Assembly: GCF_014199265.1 (NCBI RefSeq)
Contig: NZ_JACIJG010000001.1
Span: forward strand, 404,946 to 468,945
DNA: 64,000 nucleotides
Direction of reading: 5' to 3'
From: Brucella daejeonensis
Lineage (GTDB): Bacteria > Pseudomonadota > Alphaproteobacteria > Rhizobiales > Rhizobiaceae
In this document: piece after piece, positions 16,736 to 26,314 of the stretch
Layout: the number at the start of each line of letters is the position of its first letter
How positions within the stretch are numbered: the first letter of the stretch is position 1
Program-made: the position numbers and the translations under genes
Notes under the pieces: model-generated
Databases searched by the model: none
What the model was told of the DNA's origin: nothing
What the model saw: the letters and a program-made list of their open reading frames with translations, nothing else

Positions 16736-19300
16736 ATGCGGCAAGGATATTCGCCATCATACCCGCTGCGTGACGAGCGGATTACGGAAGACAGGCTGAA
16801 ACTGGCCAATCTTTTCCGCCGGCAGTTCTATATTCTGTTCGGGTTGGCGCTCCTGGCGCTTACCGGCATGGCGGTCGGTGCGCTGGCTACCTGGAATGTC
16901 GCCGATCCGAGTTTCAGCCACGCAACCGACAATCCGGTGACCAATGCCCTTGGCTATCCGGGCGCCGTATTCTCCGATATTGCCATGCAGTTCTTCGGAC
17001 TGGCGAGCGTCCCCGCCCTTTTGCCGCTCGCCGTCTGGTCGCTCCTTTTGATGACGCGTGGCGGCATAGGTCGCGTGGCGAAGCGCGGTTTCGCCTGGCT
17101 TGGCGCGGCATTGCTGTTTGCGGCGATAGCGAGCTGTTTCGCGGTTCCCCAAAGCTGGCCGATGCCAATCGGTCTCGGTGGCGTATTCGGCGACATGCTC
17201 CTCAGATTTCCGGGTCTTTTCATCGGCAGCTTTCCGCAGGGCGCCATCGCTTCGGGCATCGCGCTCGTGCTCCTGTTTCCCGCTCTCTGGCTCTGCCTTT
17301 TTGCCAGCGGCATCGTGGGGCGTGGGGCGGGCATCGTCAATGCCGCGCCGCGTTCGGCGCGTGGCAATGCGGCGGAAGACGATTTCGCCGCCAATGACGA
17401 AGATGACGAAGCTTCTGCCGGTGGCGGTTTCCAGTTTGTCGGCGCGCTGACGCATCTGGCCCTGACCACGAGCGCGAATTTCAAGCGCCTGACGGGTATT
17501 GGACGCCGCCGCGCCCGCGAGGATGATATGCGCGTTGTGCGCCGCAGCGCGGAAGCGCGCAATGCATCGCGCCGTGAACCCGGTTTCGGAGCGCCTGCCG
17601 CTGCCGATGACGAACCGCCTTTCGACATTGACGATATGGATGACGGCGCGCCGCTCGCCGGTCAGGAATGGCACGATGCGCCGCCGCCCCGCAGCCGCAA
17701 GGCTCGCGTGGAACAGGCCGCGCCGTCGCCGAAGCCCGGCCCGCGCGCCCAGCGCGAGGCACAGCCTTCCTTCCTCAAGGATAGCGGTGTCTTCGAAATG
17801 CCGTCGCTGCATTTCCTTGCCGAGCCGAAGCTGGTCCAGCGCGATCCCGCGCTTTCCAAGGATGCGCTCGAACAGAATGCGCGCCTGCTCGAAGGCGTGC
17901 TGGAAGATTTCGGCGTGCGCGGGGAAATCATCAATGTGAAGCCCGGTCCCGTCGTGACGCTTTATGAACTGGAGCCTGCGCCGGGTATCAAGTCTTCCCG
18001 TGTCATCGGCCTTGCTGACGACATCGCCCGTTCGATGAGCGCGATTGCGGCGCGCGTGGCAGTCATTCCGGGACGCAACGCCATCGGCATTGAATTGCCG
18101 AACCCGAAGCGTGAAATGGTCTACCTGCGCGAAATGCTGGCAAGCCGCGATTTCGAGCAATCCAAGGCGAAACTGGCGCTTGCGCTCGGCAAGACCATCA
18201 ATGGTGAACCGGTGATCGCCGACATTGCCAAGATGCCGCATGTGCTTGTGGCCGGCACCACCGGCTCGGGCAAGTCGGTGGCGATCAACACGATGATCCT
18301 GTCGCTTCTCTATCGCATGACGCCGCAGGAATGCCGCCTGATCATGATCGATCCGAAGATGCTGGAACTTTCCGTCTATGACGGCATTCCGCATCTCCTG
18401 ACCCCGGTCGTGACCGATCCGAAAAAGGCCGTCGTCGCGCTCAAATGGACCGTGCGCGAGATGGAGGACCGCTATCGCAAGATGTCGAAGGTGGGCGTGC
18501 GCAACATCGACGGTTTCAACCAGCGTGTCGGCGTCGCACAGAAGAAGGGCGAGCCGATTGCCCGGACAGTGCAGACCGGTTTCGACCGCAATACCGGCGA
18601 GGCGATCTACGAGACGGAAGAGCTCAACCTCGAACCGATGCCCTATATCGTCGTCATCATAGACGAGATGGCCGACCTGATGATGGTCGCCGGCAAGGAT
18701 ATCGAGGGTGCTGTCCAGCGTCTGGCGCAGATGGCGCGTGCCGCCGGTATCCATGTCATCATGGCGACGCAGCGTCCGTCGGTCGATGTCATTACCGGCA
18801 CGATCAAGGCCAACTTCCCGACCCGTATTTCCTTCCAGGTCACGTCGAAGATCGACAGCCGCACCATTCTGGGCGAACAGGGTGCGGAACAGTTGCTCGG
18901 CCAGGGCGACATGCTGTTCATGGCAGGTGGCGGGCGCATCCAGCGTGTGCACGGCCCATTCGTCGGCGACGACGAGGTGGAGCGCATCGTGCAGCATCTG
19001 AAACTTCAGGGGGTGCCGGAATATCTCGATGCCATCACCGAGGATGAGGACGACGACGAGGGCGGCAGCGGCCCGGCTGGAACCTCCAATATGGAAGATT
19101 CCGACGACCCCTACGATCAGGCCGTCGCCGTTGTCCTGCGCGATAAAAAGGCATCGACATCCTATATCCAGCGCCGTCTCGGCATCGGCTATAACCGTGC
19201 CGCCTCGATCATCGAGCGCATGGAAGAGGAGGGTATCGTCGGCCCCGCCAATCATGCCGGAAAGCGCGAAATACTGGTGCCGACAGAAGACGAATATTGA
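16736..19300 (+). CDS. ftsK: DNA translocase FtsK
   Basis: Septal DNA pump that clears and aligns chromosomes at division and activates XerCD recombination at dif (xerC is at the left edge of this window). 854 residues: N-terminal membrane domain with four to five helices (~30-205), an Asp/Arg/Pro-rich linker (~215-350), then the motor domain with Walker [15 protein letters not shown] (~503-516), Walker [16 protein letters not shown] (~640-655), [21 protein letters not shown], and a C-terminal winged-helix gamma domain for KOPS recognition ([40 protein letters not shown], ~795-835). A perfect CtrA box precedes it. Confidence 0.97.
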   Translation: MRQGYSPSYPLRDERITEDRLKLANLFRRQFYILFGLALLALTGMAVGALATWNVADPSFSHATDNPVTNALGYPGAVFSDIAMQFFGLASVPALLPLAVWSLLLMTRGGIGRVAKRGFAWLGAALLFAAIASCFAVPQSWPMPIGLGGVFGDMLLRFPGLFIGSFPQGAIASGIALVLLFPALWLCLFASGIVGRGAGIVNAAPRSARGNAAEDDFAANDEDDEASAGGGFQFVGALTHLALTTSANFKRLTGIGRRRAREDDMRVVRRSAEARNASRREPGFGAPAAADDEPPFDIDDMDDGAPLAGQEWHDAPPPRSRKARVEQAAPSPKPGPRAQREAQPSFLKDSGVFEMPSLHFLAEPKLVQRDPALSKDALEQNARLLEGVLEDFGVRGEIINVKPGPVVTLYELEPAPGIKSSRVIGLADDIARSMSAIAARVAVIPGRNAIGIELPNPKREMVYLREMLASRDFEQSKAKLALALGKTINGEPVIADIAKMPHVLVAGTTGSGKSVAINTMILSLLYRMTPQECRLIMIDPKMLELSVYDGIPHLLTPVVTDPKKAVVALKWTVREMEDRYRKMSKVGVRNIDGFNQRVGVAQKKGEPIARTVQTGFDRNTGEAIYETEELNLEPMPYIVVIIDEMADLMMVAGKDIEGAVQRLAQMARAAGIHVIMATQRPSVDVITGTIKANFPTRISFQVTSKIDSRTILGEQGAEQLLGQGDMLFMAGGGRIQRVHGPFVGDDEVERIVQHLKLQGVPEYLDAITEDEDDDEGGSGPAGTSNMEDSDDPYDQAVAVVLRDKKASTSYIQRRLGIGYNRAASIIERMEEEGIVGPANHAGKREILVPTEDEY

Positions 19301-19341
19301 ATGGCCATACTCGCGCCAAACTGGCGGACTAATTGAATAGC

Positions 19342-20034
19342 ATGATCAAAAGAGAAAGTTTGTCGATGATACTCTTCCGTTTGTCCGCGTTTGCAAAAGC
19401 TGGCCGTCTCGCCGCCGTGCTGGGCATAAGCGCATTGGCGGGAGCTTTGGGCATGGCGCTACCGGTCCTGACGCCCGCCGTGGCGCAGGCGCAAGGGGCC
19501 GGCGCCGCGGCGCAGCAGATCGCGGATCATTTCTCGTCCGTTCGCACCATGACGGGTGAATTCGTGCAGTTCGGCCCCAAGGGCGAACAGACGGGCGGCA
19601 CGTTCTATATCGAGCGTCCGGGCAAGATTCGCTTCAACTACAACAATTCGCCGATCCGCGTGATCTCGGATGGCGAATCGGTGGTCATCAACAATCGCAA
19701 GCTCGATACGTGGGATCTTTATCCGCTTTCGAAGACGCCGCTGAAGCTGCTTCTCGCGGACCGGATCGACCTTGGCGGCGGACGTCTCCAGAATGTGAAG
19801 CAGGAGCCGGATATGACCACGCTCGTGCTGGGTGACAAATCGGTCTTCGGCGATTCCAGAATCACGATGATGTTCGATCCCAAATCCTACGAGCTGAAGC
19901 AGTGGACGATCACCGACGCACAGAAGCTCGACACGACGGTGATGATCTTCAACGTGCGCAGCGGCGTGCGTTTTACGGACGATATGTTCAAGATCGATTA
20001 CCAGCGCATCGCCATGAAGCGCAAAGGTCGGTAG
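19342..20034 (+). CDS. lolA: Outer-membrane lipoprotein carrier protein LolA family
   Basis: Periplasmic chaperone that carries lipoproteins from LolCDE to the outer membrane. About 230 residues from the ATG at 19342: signal peptide (hydrophobic LAAVLGISALAGALGMALPVL, likely cleavage after AQAQG), then the LolA-type unclosed barrel with SSVRTMTGEFVQFGPKGEQTGGTFYIERPGKIRFNY and the typical VISDGESVVINNRKLDTWDLYPLSKTPLKLLL. Start is uncertain between TTG 19333, ATG 19342 and ATG 19366. The placement behind ftsK with a 41-bp gap suggests co-transcription. Confidence 0.88.
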   Translation: MIKRESLSMILFRLSAFAKAGRLAAVLGISALAGALGMALPVLTPAVAQAQGAGAAAQQIADHFSSVRTMTGEFVQFGPKGEQTGGTFYIERPGKIRFNYNNSPIRVISDGESVVINNRKLDTWDLYPLSKTPLKLLLADRIDLGGGRLQNVKQEPDMTTLVLGDKSVFGDSRITMMFDPKSYELKQWTITDAQKLDTTVMIFNVRSGVRFTDDMFKIDYQRIAMKRKGR

Positions 20035-20123
20035 TTGTCATCATTGTAATGTGCGGCGTGTTTGCATTTGCCGGATAAATGATTAGGTTCGCGGCGTCCT
20101 GTCAAAAGTCGCGAGTCCTTCCC

Positions 20124-20930
20124 ATGGCCTTTTCTGTTGCTACCTGGAACATCAATTCCGTTCGGTTGCGTATGCCGCTGGTCGAGCAGTTTCTGCGCGA
20201 CTATCAACCGGATGTTCTGTGCCTCCAGGAAACGAAATGCCCCGACAACCTGTTCCCGTTCAAGGGCTTTCGCGCGCTCGGTTATGAGCATATCGCGATC
20301 AGCGGCCAGAAGGGCTATCATGGCGTGGCGACTGTTTCGAAGCGCCCGCTGGACGGCGTGGAGAAGATCGGATTTTGCGAGATGGGCGATTGCCGGCACC
20401 TGAGCGCGGTGGTCGAGGCGGGCGCCAAAAAGCTCCGCATCCATAATTTCTATGTTCCGGCGGGGGGCGACGAGCCGGACCCGCAGATCAATCCGAAGTT
20501 CGCGCACAAGCTGGCTTTTCTGGACGAAATGCGCGCCATTGTCGCCGACCGGCAAGACGGACATTCATCGGTTCTCGTTGGCGATCTCAATATCGCCCCG
20601 CTCGAAAACGATGTCTGGTCGCACAAGCAATTGCTCAAGATCGTCAGCCACACGCCGGTTGAGACCGAAACGCTGGAGGACTTGCGCATCAAGGGCGGCT
20701 GGAGCGATCTGATGCGCCAGATCATCCCCGCCGAGCAGAAGATTTATACCTGGTGGAGCTATCGCGCCAAGGATTGGGCCGAATCGGATCGTGGTCGCAG
20801 GCTCGACCACATCTGGGGTTCTGCCGATCTGGAAGGCCATATGCAGGGCTTGCAGATCCTGCGCGACGCACGCGGCTGGGATCGTCCGTCCGACCATGTG
20901 CCGGTCATCGCCACATTCAATCTGAACTGA
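20124..20930 (+). CDS. xth: Exodeoxyribonuclease III / AP endonuclease
   Basis: Class II AP endonuclease with 3'-5' exonuclease activity in base excision repair. 268 residues from the ATG at 20124, where family similarity begins (MAFSVATWNINSVRLR). Catalytic motifs of the ExoIII/APE1 family: LQETKCPDNLFP (metal-binding Glu), GDLNIAPLENDVW (Asp/Asn pair), and GRRLDHIWGS plus the terminal RPSDHVPVIATF (catalytic Asp-His). The two convergent stops (this gene and the cNMP-binding gene) are 18 bp apart. Confidence 0.93.
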   Translation: MAFSVATWNINSVRLRMPLVEQFLRDYQPDVLCLQETKCPDNLFPFKGFRALGYEHIAISGQKGYHGVATVSKRPLDGVEKIGFCEMGDCRHLSAVVEAGAKKLRIHNFYVPAGGDEPDPQINPKFAHKLAFLDEMRAIVADRQDGHSSVLVGDLNIAPLENDVWSHKQLLKIVSHTPVETETLEDLRIKGGWSDLMRQIIPAEQKIYTWWSYRAKDWAESDRGRRLDHIWGSADLEGHMQGLQILRDARGWDRPSDHVPVIATFNLN

Positions 20931-20948
20931 ATGGGATTTTCCTGCGAA

Positions 20949-21410
20949 TCAGTCGTCGCTGACGAGGCGCGGCGCGACTTTTTCTATATCGCCGATAAGC
21001 TGAAGCAGGCTTTTGCTGATATGCGTGTGCAGCGCGGCTGCCGCATCCGGATATTCTTCTAGAATGCGCCGGAAGATGCTGCGGCTGATGCGGATAACTT
21101 CCGTTTCCTCTTCAGCGAGAGCGCCTGTCAGGCGCGAAGCCTGGGCGATCAGCGCCATTTCGCCGATCATTGCGCCAGGACCTACGGAGCGGATCGTGAC
21201 CCGCCCTTCTTCGCTATCGTGAAACAGCGTGATATTGCCGGAGACTATGACGTAACCGCAATCCGCACTCTGTCCCTCGCGGAAAAGCTCACGCCCCGCC
21301 CTGAGGACGAGACGTTCTGCACCGAAGGCGAGCAGGCGCAATTGTTCGGGCGTAAAAGACCCGAACAGACCTACGGAACCCAGAATGCGTATATCGTCGT
21401 CAAGCGCCAT
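20949..21410 (-). CDS. Cyclic-nucleotide-binding-domain protein without output domain
   Basis: 153 residues consisting almost wholly of one Crp-type cNMP-binding domain: LGSVGLFGSFTPEQLRLLAFGAERLVLRAGRELFREGQ..CGYVIVSGNITLF, then the phosphate-binding cassette GEMALIAQASRLTGAL with the Glu and Arg that contact the cyclic phosphate. There is no C-terminal helix-turn-helix, so it is not a Crp-type DNA-binding regulator; it resembles a lone regulatory subunit. It follows the response-regulator gene on the same strand with a 34-bp gap, so the two are probably co-transcribed. Confidence 0.82.
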   Translation of the reverse strand: MALDDDIRILGSVGLFGSFTPEQLRLLAFGAERLVLRAGRELFREGQSADCGYVIVSGNITLFHDSEEGRVTIRSVGPGAMIGEMALIAQASRLTGALAEEETEVIRISRSIFRRILEEYPDAAAALHTHISKSLLQLIGDIEKVAPRLVSDD

Positions 21411-21444
21411 GGATCGTCAATACACCTGCACCGGGCGCTGTCCA

Positions 21445-22128
21445 TCATGGGACAAGCTTGTATCCCCCGCTTTCTGTAACCAGAAGCGCCGCATTGGACG
21501 GGTCCTTTTCGATTTTCTGACGCAGACGGTAAACATGGGTTTCCAGCGTATGCGTGGTGACGCCTGAATTGTAGCCCCACACTTCTTCAAGCAGGACGTC
21601 GCGTCCGATGACCTTGTCGCCGGCGCGATAGAGATATTTGATGATTGCCGCTTCTTTCTCGGTCAGGCGAATCTTGCTGCCTTTTTCATCGATAAGCAGC
21701 TTCTGGCCCGGCTTGAAAGTATAGGGACCGACGATGAAGGTCGCGTCTTCGCTTTGTTCGTGCTGGCGCAACTGCGCGCGTACGCGCGCCAGAAGAACCG
21801 CGAACTTGAAAGGTTTGGTCACATAGTCGTTGGCGCCCGATTCGAGGCCGAGGATCGTGTCCGATTCAGTATCGTGACCGGTGAGCATGATGATCGGGGC
21901 CTTGAAACCGCCCTTGCGCAGAAGCTTCACGGCTTCGCGTCCGTCCATGTCCGGCAGGCCGACATCCATGATGAGCAGGTCCACGACGCCGTTTCGTGCG
22001 GTCTGTATGCCCTTGGTGGCATTGTCTTCCTGCAATATCTGGAATTCTTCGCACAGCTCCAGCTGTTCGACGAGGATGGAACGGAGATCTTCGTCATCGT
22101 CCACAATCAGTATCGTACGGCCTGTCAT
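21445..22128 (-). CDS. cenR: OmpR-family response regulator, CenR-like
   Basis: Two-component response regulator of 227 residues. Receiver domain ~1-120: acidic pocket DDDED at ~10-14, phosphoacceptor Asp in LLIMDVGLPDMDG (~55), Thr in MLTGHD and Lys in YVTKPFKFAVLLARVRAQLRQHEQ. Winged-helix domain ~130-227: IRLTEKEAAIIKYLYRAGDKVIGRDVLLEEVWGYNSGVTTHTLETHVYRLRQKIE. The QHEQSEDATF linker and GPYTFKPG resemble CenR, the envelope regulator known in Caulobacter and Brucella (a Brucella member is also called OtpR); that assignment is from memory of the family. No histidine kinase gene adjoins it. Confidence 0.7.
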   Translation of the reverse strand: MTGRTILIVDDDEDLRSILVEQLELCEEFQILQEDNATKGIQTARNGVVDLLIMDVGLPDMDGREAVKLLRKGGFKAPIIMLTGHDTESDTILGLESGANDYVTKPFKFAVLLARVRAQLRQHEQSEDATFIVGPYTFKPGQKLLIDEKGSKIRLTEKEAAIIKYLYRAGDKVIGRDVLLEEVWGYNSGVTTHTLETHVYRLRQKIEKDPSNAALLVTESGGYKLVP

Positions 22129-22253
22129 GCCTGTCCTCGTTAATCTTTGATTTAAATGGCTCTTGGTGTTTTATGGCATTTAATCGGGTTAAGTTGAAGC
22201 GGCGAAAGAGATTTCGCTCTCGTCGCCAACATGCATGACACGGAGGCGGGGAC

Positions 22254-22799
22254 TTGGCCAGATACGAAATTAGCCGGGGTGTGGGCATTATCGACGTACG
22301 GGCCAAACCGGGCCATAGGACCCGTGGCTTGCTTGTTGCGGGCAATCTGGTGCTGGAATGTGCTCTTGGCAAGGGGGGAATCAGCGCTTTCAAGCGCGAA
22401 GGCGACGGTGCGACGCCTCTCGCCACCATGCGGCTGCTTTATGGATACCGCCGTGGGGACAAGCGATCACTGCCGTCGTCGCGCCTGCCATTCCATCGTG
22501 TGCGCCGTCTGGACGGGTGGTGCGATGCGCCTTGCGACCCGAACTACAATCGCCCGGTACGACTGCCCAGCGCGGCGAGCCACGAGGATATGTGGCGGCG
22601 CGACGATCTTTACGATATCTGCATCGTCATGGACTGGAATATCGCGCCACGCCGGCGCGGATGCGGCAGCGCGATCTTCTTTCATCTGGCGCGACCGGGC
22701 TATACGCCTACCGAAGGCTGCATAGCATTGAAGCGCGCCGATATGGCGCGCCTCCTGCCTCATCTGACGGACCGGACGGTAATCCGCGTCCTCAGGTGA
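22254..22799 (+). CDS. L,D-transpeptidase (YkuD family)
   Basis: Predicted cell-wall cross-linking enzyme or relative. 181 residues. The YkuD catalytic region is clear near the C-terminus: GSAIFFHLARPGYTPTEGCIAL, giving His (~148), the SxGC-like TEGC nucleophile Cys (~160) and the downstream KRADMARLL. The N-terminal part (LLVAGNLVLECALGKGGISAFKREGDGATPLATMRL) matches the beta-sandwich of this family. No signal peptide is visible with the TTG start at 22254, which I chose because GGAGG lies 7 nt before it. Divergent from the CenR-like regulator gene, which could control it. Confidence 0.82.
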   Translation: MARYEISRGVGIIDVRAKPGHRTRGLLVAGNLVLECALGKGGISAFKREGDGATPLATMRLLYGYRRGDKRSLPSSRLPFHRVRRLDGWCDAPCDPNYNRPVRLPSAASHEDMWRRDDLYDICIVMDWNIAPRRRGCGSAIFFHLARPGYTPTEGCIALKRADMARLLPHLTDRTVIRVLR

Positions 22800-22885
22800 T
22801 CCGCGGGCAGGGCGGGCACCCGGCTGGCTTCGTTGCGGGCGCATCCTGCCATTTCAGGTGCCGTTTCCGTCAGAGCGGCAGGTTC

Positions 22886-22989
22886 CAGAGCGTGATCCCA
22901 AAAAGTGGGAGCCGGTTTTTGGAAAAAGATCATGCTCAAACAAATAGTCAGACCGGGATGGTGATCCGACTTAAAATCATCCCGCTCTA
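22886..22989. repeat. Bru-RS-like palindromic repeat (type 1)
   Basis: 104-bp element with AGAGC at the left end and GCTCTA at the right end; internal inverted segments such as CGGGATG..CATCCCG. Read on the minus strand it aligns along its whole length with the 105-bp elements at 36448 and 43909 at roughly two thirds identity by eye, so it looks like the sister type. Its terminal CTA (22987-22989) is the TAG stop codon of the adjacent NCS2 permease gene. Confidence 0.7.
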
Positions 22990-24468
22990 ATGCGCGGCCA
23001 CTATCCTGACTTCGTTGCCATTGGCATCGTATAGTTTTCCGTTCAGAAAATAGTCTCCGTCATGCAGTTCGGAAATGTTCTGGTGACGGATGATGCGTTC
23101 GGTTCCTTCCGAGAAGACCGACATGCGGTCGCTATTGCCGAAGCTGAATTCGTTGAACATCAGATTGAGTGCTATTGCCATCAATGCCGCCGAGCTGATG
23201 CCGGAATGGAAGATGGTTTCGAACCAGGTCGGAAACTGATGGTAGAACTGCGGCGCGGCAATCGGGATCATGCCGAAGCCGATCGAGGTCGCGACGATGA
23301 TCAGGTTGATATTGTTTTCGTAGTCCACCTTCGACAGGGTGCGGATGCCGCTGGCGGCAACGGTTCCGAATAGCACGATGCCCGCGCCGCCCAGAACGGC
23401 CGGAGGAACGCAGGCGATCACGCGTCCCATCACCGGCAGGAGACCGAGCGTGATGAGTATCAGTCCTCCGGTTGCCACGACATAGCGGCTTTTTATGCCC
23501 GTTACCGCGACAAGACCGACATTTTGCGCGAATGCGCTTTGCGTGAAGGAGCCGACGACGGGCGACAGGATGCTGGAAAGCATGTCCGCGCGCAGCCCGT
23601 TGGCCAGGCGACGGGAATCGACCTTTGTGCCGATGATTTCGCCTACCGCCAGAATGTCGGCGGAAGTTTCGACAAGCGTGACCATGATCACGATGAACAT
23701 CGACAATGTGGCGGCAAGGCTGAAGACCGGCATACCGAAATGAAAAATTTCCGGCATTGCCATGATCGAACCTTCGCTTACCCGCGAAAAATCGGTCATG
23801 CCGAGCGCCCAGGCGATAGCCGTGCCGATAACCATGGCGAGCAGGATGGAAAGCCGTGAGATCGTGGCATTCCCCATCTTGCTGAGAATCAGGACGATGA
23901 TCAGCGTGAGTCCCGCCAGACCGATATTGGCCATGCTGCCGAATTCGGGGCTGCTGCTGTCGCCGCCCATGGCCCAGCGCGCCGCGACGGGCATCAATGT
24001 CAGGCCGATGGTGGTGATGACGATGCCGGTCACGAGCGGCGGAAAAAAGCGCGTGATGCGCGAAAATATCGGCGTGATGACAAGGCCGATCGCCGCGGCG
24101 GCGATAACTGCGCCAAGGACGACCTGCAGTCCGGCTTCGCCCGACTGGCCTGATGTGACGATGGCGACCATGGTGGCGACGCCGGAAAAGGAAACACCCT
24201 GAACCAGCGGAAGCTGGCAACCGAAAAACGGTATGCCGATGGTTTGCAGGACTGTGGCGACGCCGCCTGCAAACAGGGAAGCTGTGATCAGAAGGCCGAT
24301 TTCGGCCGGGCTGAGGCCCGCCGCCTGACCGATGATCAGGGGGACCGCGACAATGCCGCCATACATGGTCAGCACATGCTGGAAACCATAGGCAAGATTG
24401 GCGCCGGCTGTCAGTTTTTCATCTTCGGGACGCAAAACAACGTCCGCCCCGGACTGGTGCGTATTCAA
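22987..24468 (-). CDS. NCS2-family xanthine/uric acid/uracil permease
   Basis: Inner-membrane proton symporter for purine or pyrimidine bases. About 493 residues with the NCS2 features: GANLAYGFQHVLTMYGGIVAVPLIIGQ (helix 1, with QHVLTMY), FGCQLPLVQGVSF, the signature region with SFTQSAFAQNVGLVAVTGIKSRYV, and PPAVLGGAGIVLFG; about 14 membrane spans and a hydrophilic tail. The QNVG motif suggests xanthine/urate-type substrates. I chose the TTG at 24468 (GGGAG 5 nt upstream); the frame is open to an ATG at 24603 but that extension is not membrane-like or family-like. The stop codon lies inside a repeat. Confidence 0.88.
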   Translation of the reverse strand: MNTHQSGADVVLRPEDEKLTAGANLAYGFQHVLTMYGGIVAVPLIIGQAAGLSPAEIGLLITASLFAGGVATVLQTIGIPFFGCQLPLVQGVSFSGVATMVAIVTSGQSGEAGLQVVLGAVIAAAAIGLVITPIFSRITRFFPPLVTGIVITTIGLTLMPVAARWAMGGDSSSPEFGSMANIGLAGLTLIIVLILSKMGNATISRLSILLAMVIGTAIAWALGMTDFSRVSEGSIMAMPEIFHFGMPVFSLAATLSMFIVIMVTLVETSADILAVGEIIGTKVDSRRLANGLRADMLSSILSPVVGSFTQSAFAQNVGLVAVTGIKSRYVVATGGLILITLGLLPVMGRVIACVPPAVLGGAGIVLFGTVAASGIRTLSKVDYENNINLIIVATSIGFGMIPIAAPQFYHQFPTWFETIFHSGISSAALMAIALNLMFNEFSFGNSDRMSVFSEGTERIIRHQNISELHDGDYFLNGKLYDANGNEVRIVAAH

Positions 24469-24694
24469 TGCTACTCCCTCCCGGCAGGCAATGGGCGGTC
24501 GCCCGCCTGCTCTCTCCGTTCTCCCTGCGCGAAATCCGTCCGGCAACGGTGTTCGATACCGCCCGACCGACGACAGGATGCGCAATGTCTCCTCCAAAGA
24601 CATGTCGCAGGAGTATAACCGGAGCCGCCCGGATGACTGTGTGTCTTTTGATTGAAATTGTTTTCGATGCGAAAGCGCTAATCGGTCCCGCTCT

Positions 24695-26188
24695 TCAGAC
24701 CCCTGCGGCCTGATCGCGAACCGCTTTCATCGCATCGCGCAGCACGGCGAAAATATAGGGTTCCAGTGATTGCGCCACATTGAAACGCAGAAAACTGCCT
24801 GCCGACCGCGACGGGCTGAAGACGTCACCGGGCGCCAGAACCACGCCTTTTTCAAGAGCATGACGGGCGATGCGACCGGAGTCCAGCCCCGCCGGCAATT
24901 CCGCCCACAGGAACATGCCGCCTTGCGGTTCTGTCCACAAAGTGAGGCCTTCCGCTTTCAGGCGATTGGCGGTGAGCGTCATCGCATCGGCAAGCTTGGC
25001 GCGCAGGCTCTCGACATGGCGGCGATAGGTTCCGTCGGTCAGGAGAACGTGCACGATCTGCGGCGACAGCGCATTGCCGCCGAAACTTGTGGCGAGCTTC
25101 AGGTCGGTCAGCCCGTCGATCCAGTCGCGGCGTCCGGCAATATAGCCGATGCGCGCCGCCGCGGAGAGCGTCTTGGAAAAGCTGCCGATATGGAGCACGC
25201 GATCGAACCCGTCGAGTTCGGCAAGGAGCGGCGCGGGCGAAGGATGAAAATCCCCGAAAATATTGTCCTCGACGAGTGTAATGCCATGCGTTTCCGCAAG
25301 TTTCAGCAGACGGTGCGCGGTTGCCGGTGTCATCGAGGCGCCGGTTGGATTGTGAAGCCCGGCGTTGGAAATATAGAGTTTGGGCGCATGTTCGGCGGCG
25401 ATCCGGGCAAAGGTTTCCAGGTCCGGGCCGATTGGGGTATAGGGAATGCCGACGAGCTTCACGCGGTGCGTCAGGAGAACCGCCTGAAAGTTGAAATAGC
25501 ACGGATCGTCGACCAGAACGGTATCGCCCGGCTGCAACAGATAGCGGCAGATAAGATCGATGGCATGGGTGCCGGAATCGGCCAGCAATATCTCTCCGCT
25601 CGAAATATCGATGCCCTGTTCACCCAGCCGATGGGCGAGATGCTGGCGCAGTGGGCGAAAGCCGAGCGGTTCGCCATAGGTGGCAAGATTGCTCGTTTCG
25701 CTGCGGGCAACAGTGCGCATCGCGCGGCGGATAGCATCCTGCGGAAGCCACTCGTCGGGTAGCCAGCCGCATCCCGGTTTCAGCGCGCCATCGTCCGCTT
25801 CGAGCGATTGCCGCATGACCCAGAACGGATCGATCTGCCGTTCCCTGTGCGGCGTACCGGCGGCAAGCGATAACGGCTGGCGAACCCGCTCGGAAACATA
25901 AAAGCCCGCACCCCGCCGCGACTGGATGATGCCTTCCGCCACCAGCCGGTCATAGGCCTCGACCACGGTCGATTTCGAAACATTCATCGTTTCGGCAAGG
26001 CGGCGGATGGACGGTAGCCGCGCGCCCGGCGCAAGGCTCATCGCCGAAATACGTCCGCGAACGATGCTCATGACCTTGTCGACGAGCGGGATTTTTTCGC
26101 CTGCGCTTTCTCCGGCGCTCCCCGTTCCTTCGCCCGCATAGGCGGCTTCAACAGCTTCCAGGCTGCGTAACAGGCCCGTCGAAATCAT
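24695..26188 (-). CDS. MocR-type transcription factor (GntR + aminotransferase)
   Basis: Regulator of the MocR/PdxR group: a GntR winged-helix (~30-100, PLVDKVMSIVRGRISAMSLAPGARLPSIRRLAETMNVSKSTVVEAYDRLVAEGII) fused to a fold-type I aminotransferase domain (~115-495) with the PLP lysine in HIGSFSKTLSAAARIGY. 497 residues from the ATG at 26188, which has AAGGG 8 nt upstream. PLP or an amino compound is probably the effector. It is divergent from an EamA-family exporter, the usual arrangement for a regulator and its target. An inverted repeat CTGTAC-N14-GTACAG overlaps its start and is the likely operator. Confidence 0.88.
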   Translation of the reverse strand: MISTGLLRSLEAVEAAYAGEGTGSAGESAGEKIPLVDKVMSIVRGRISAMSLAPGARLPSIRRLAETMNVSKSTVVEAYDRLVAEGIIQSRRGAGFYVSERVRQPLSLAAGTPHRERQIDPFWVMRQSLEADDGALKPGCGWLPDEWLPQDAIRRAMRTVARSETSNLATYGEPLGFRPLRQHLAHRLGEQGIDISSGEILLADSGTHAIDLICRYLLQPGDTVLVDDPCYFNFQAVLLTHRVKLVGIPYTPIGPDLETFARIAAEHAPKLYISNAGLHNPTGASMTPATAHRLLKLAETHGITLVEDNIFGDFHPSPAPLLAELDGFDRVLHIGSFSKTLSAAARIGYIAGRRDWIDGLTDLKLATSFGGNALSPQIVHVLLTDGTYRRHVESLRAKLADAMTLTANRLKAEGLTLWTEPQGGMFLWAELPAGLDSGRIARHALEKGVVLAPGDVFSPSRSAGSFLRFNVAQSLEPYIFAVLRDAMKAVRDQAAGV

Positions 26189-26214
26189 CTGTACCACCCT
26201 TTGTATCAGTACAG
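26189..26214. promoter_or_regulatory. Candidate MocR operator between divergent genes
   Basis: CTGTAC (26189-26194) and GTACAG (26209-26214), perfect 6-bp arms with a 14-bp centre, abutting the mocR-type start codon and ~100 bp before the EamA gene. Spaced paired sites of this kind are usual for MocR dimers. Confidence 0.45.
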
Positions 26215-26314
26215 TTTGCCAGAATTGTCCAAAACTGTCTCTGATTGTTTCGGCAGTTTCACGACATTGTCCCAAGAATCCATATACGATTTAAGAGAAA
26301 GCCGAAAAGACACA

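Noticed and set aside
22140..22155. CtrA-like site before the CenR-type gene
   Set aside because: The TTAA boxes are 8 bp apart instead of 7, so the pattern does not meet the consensus.
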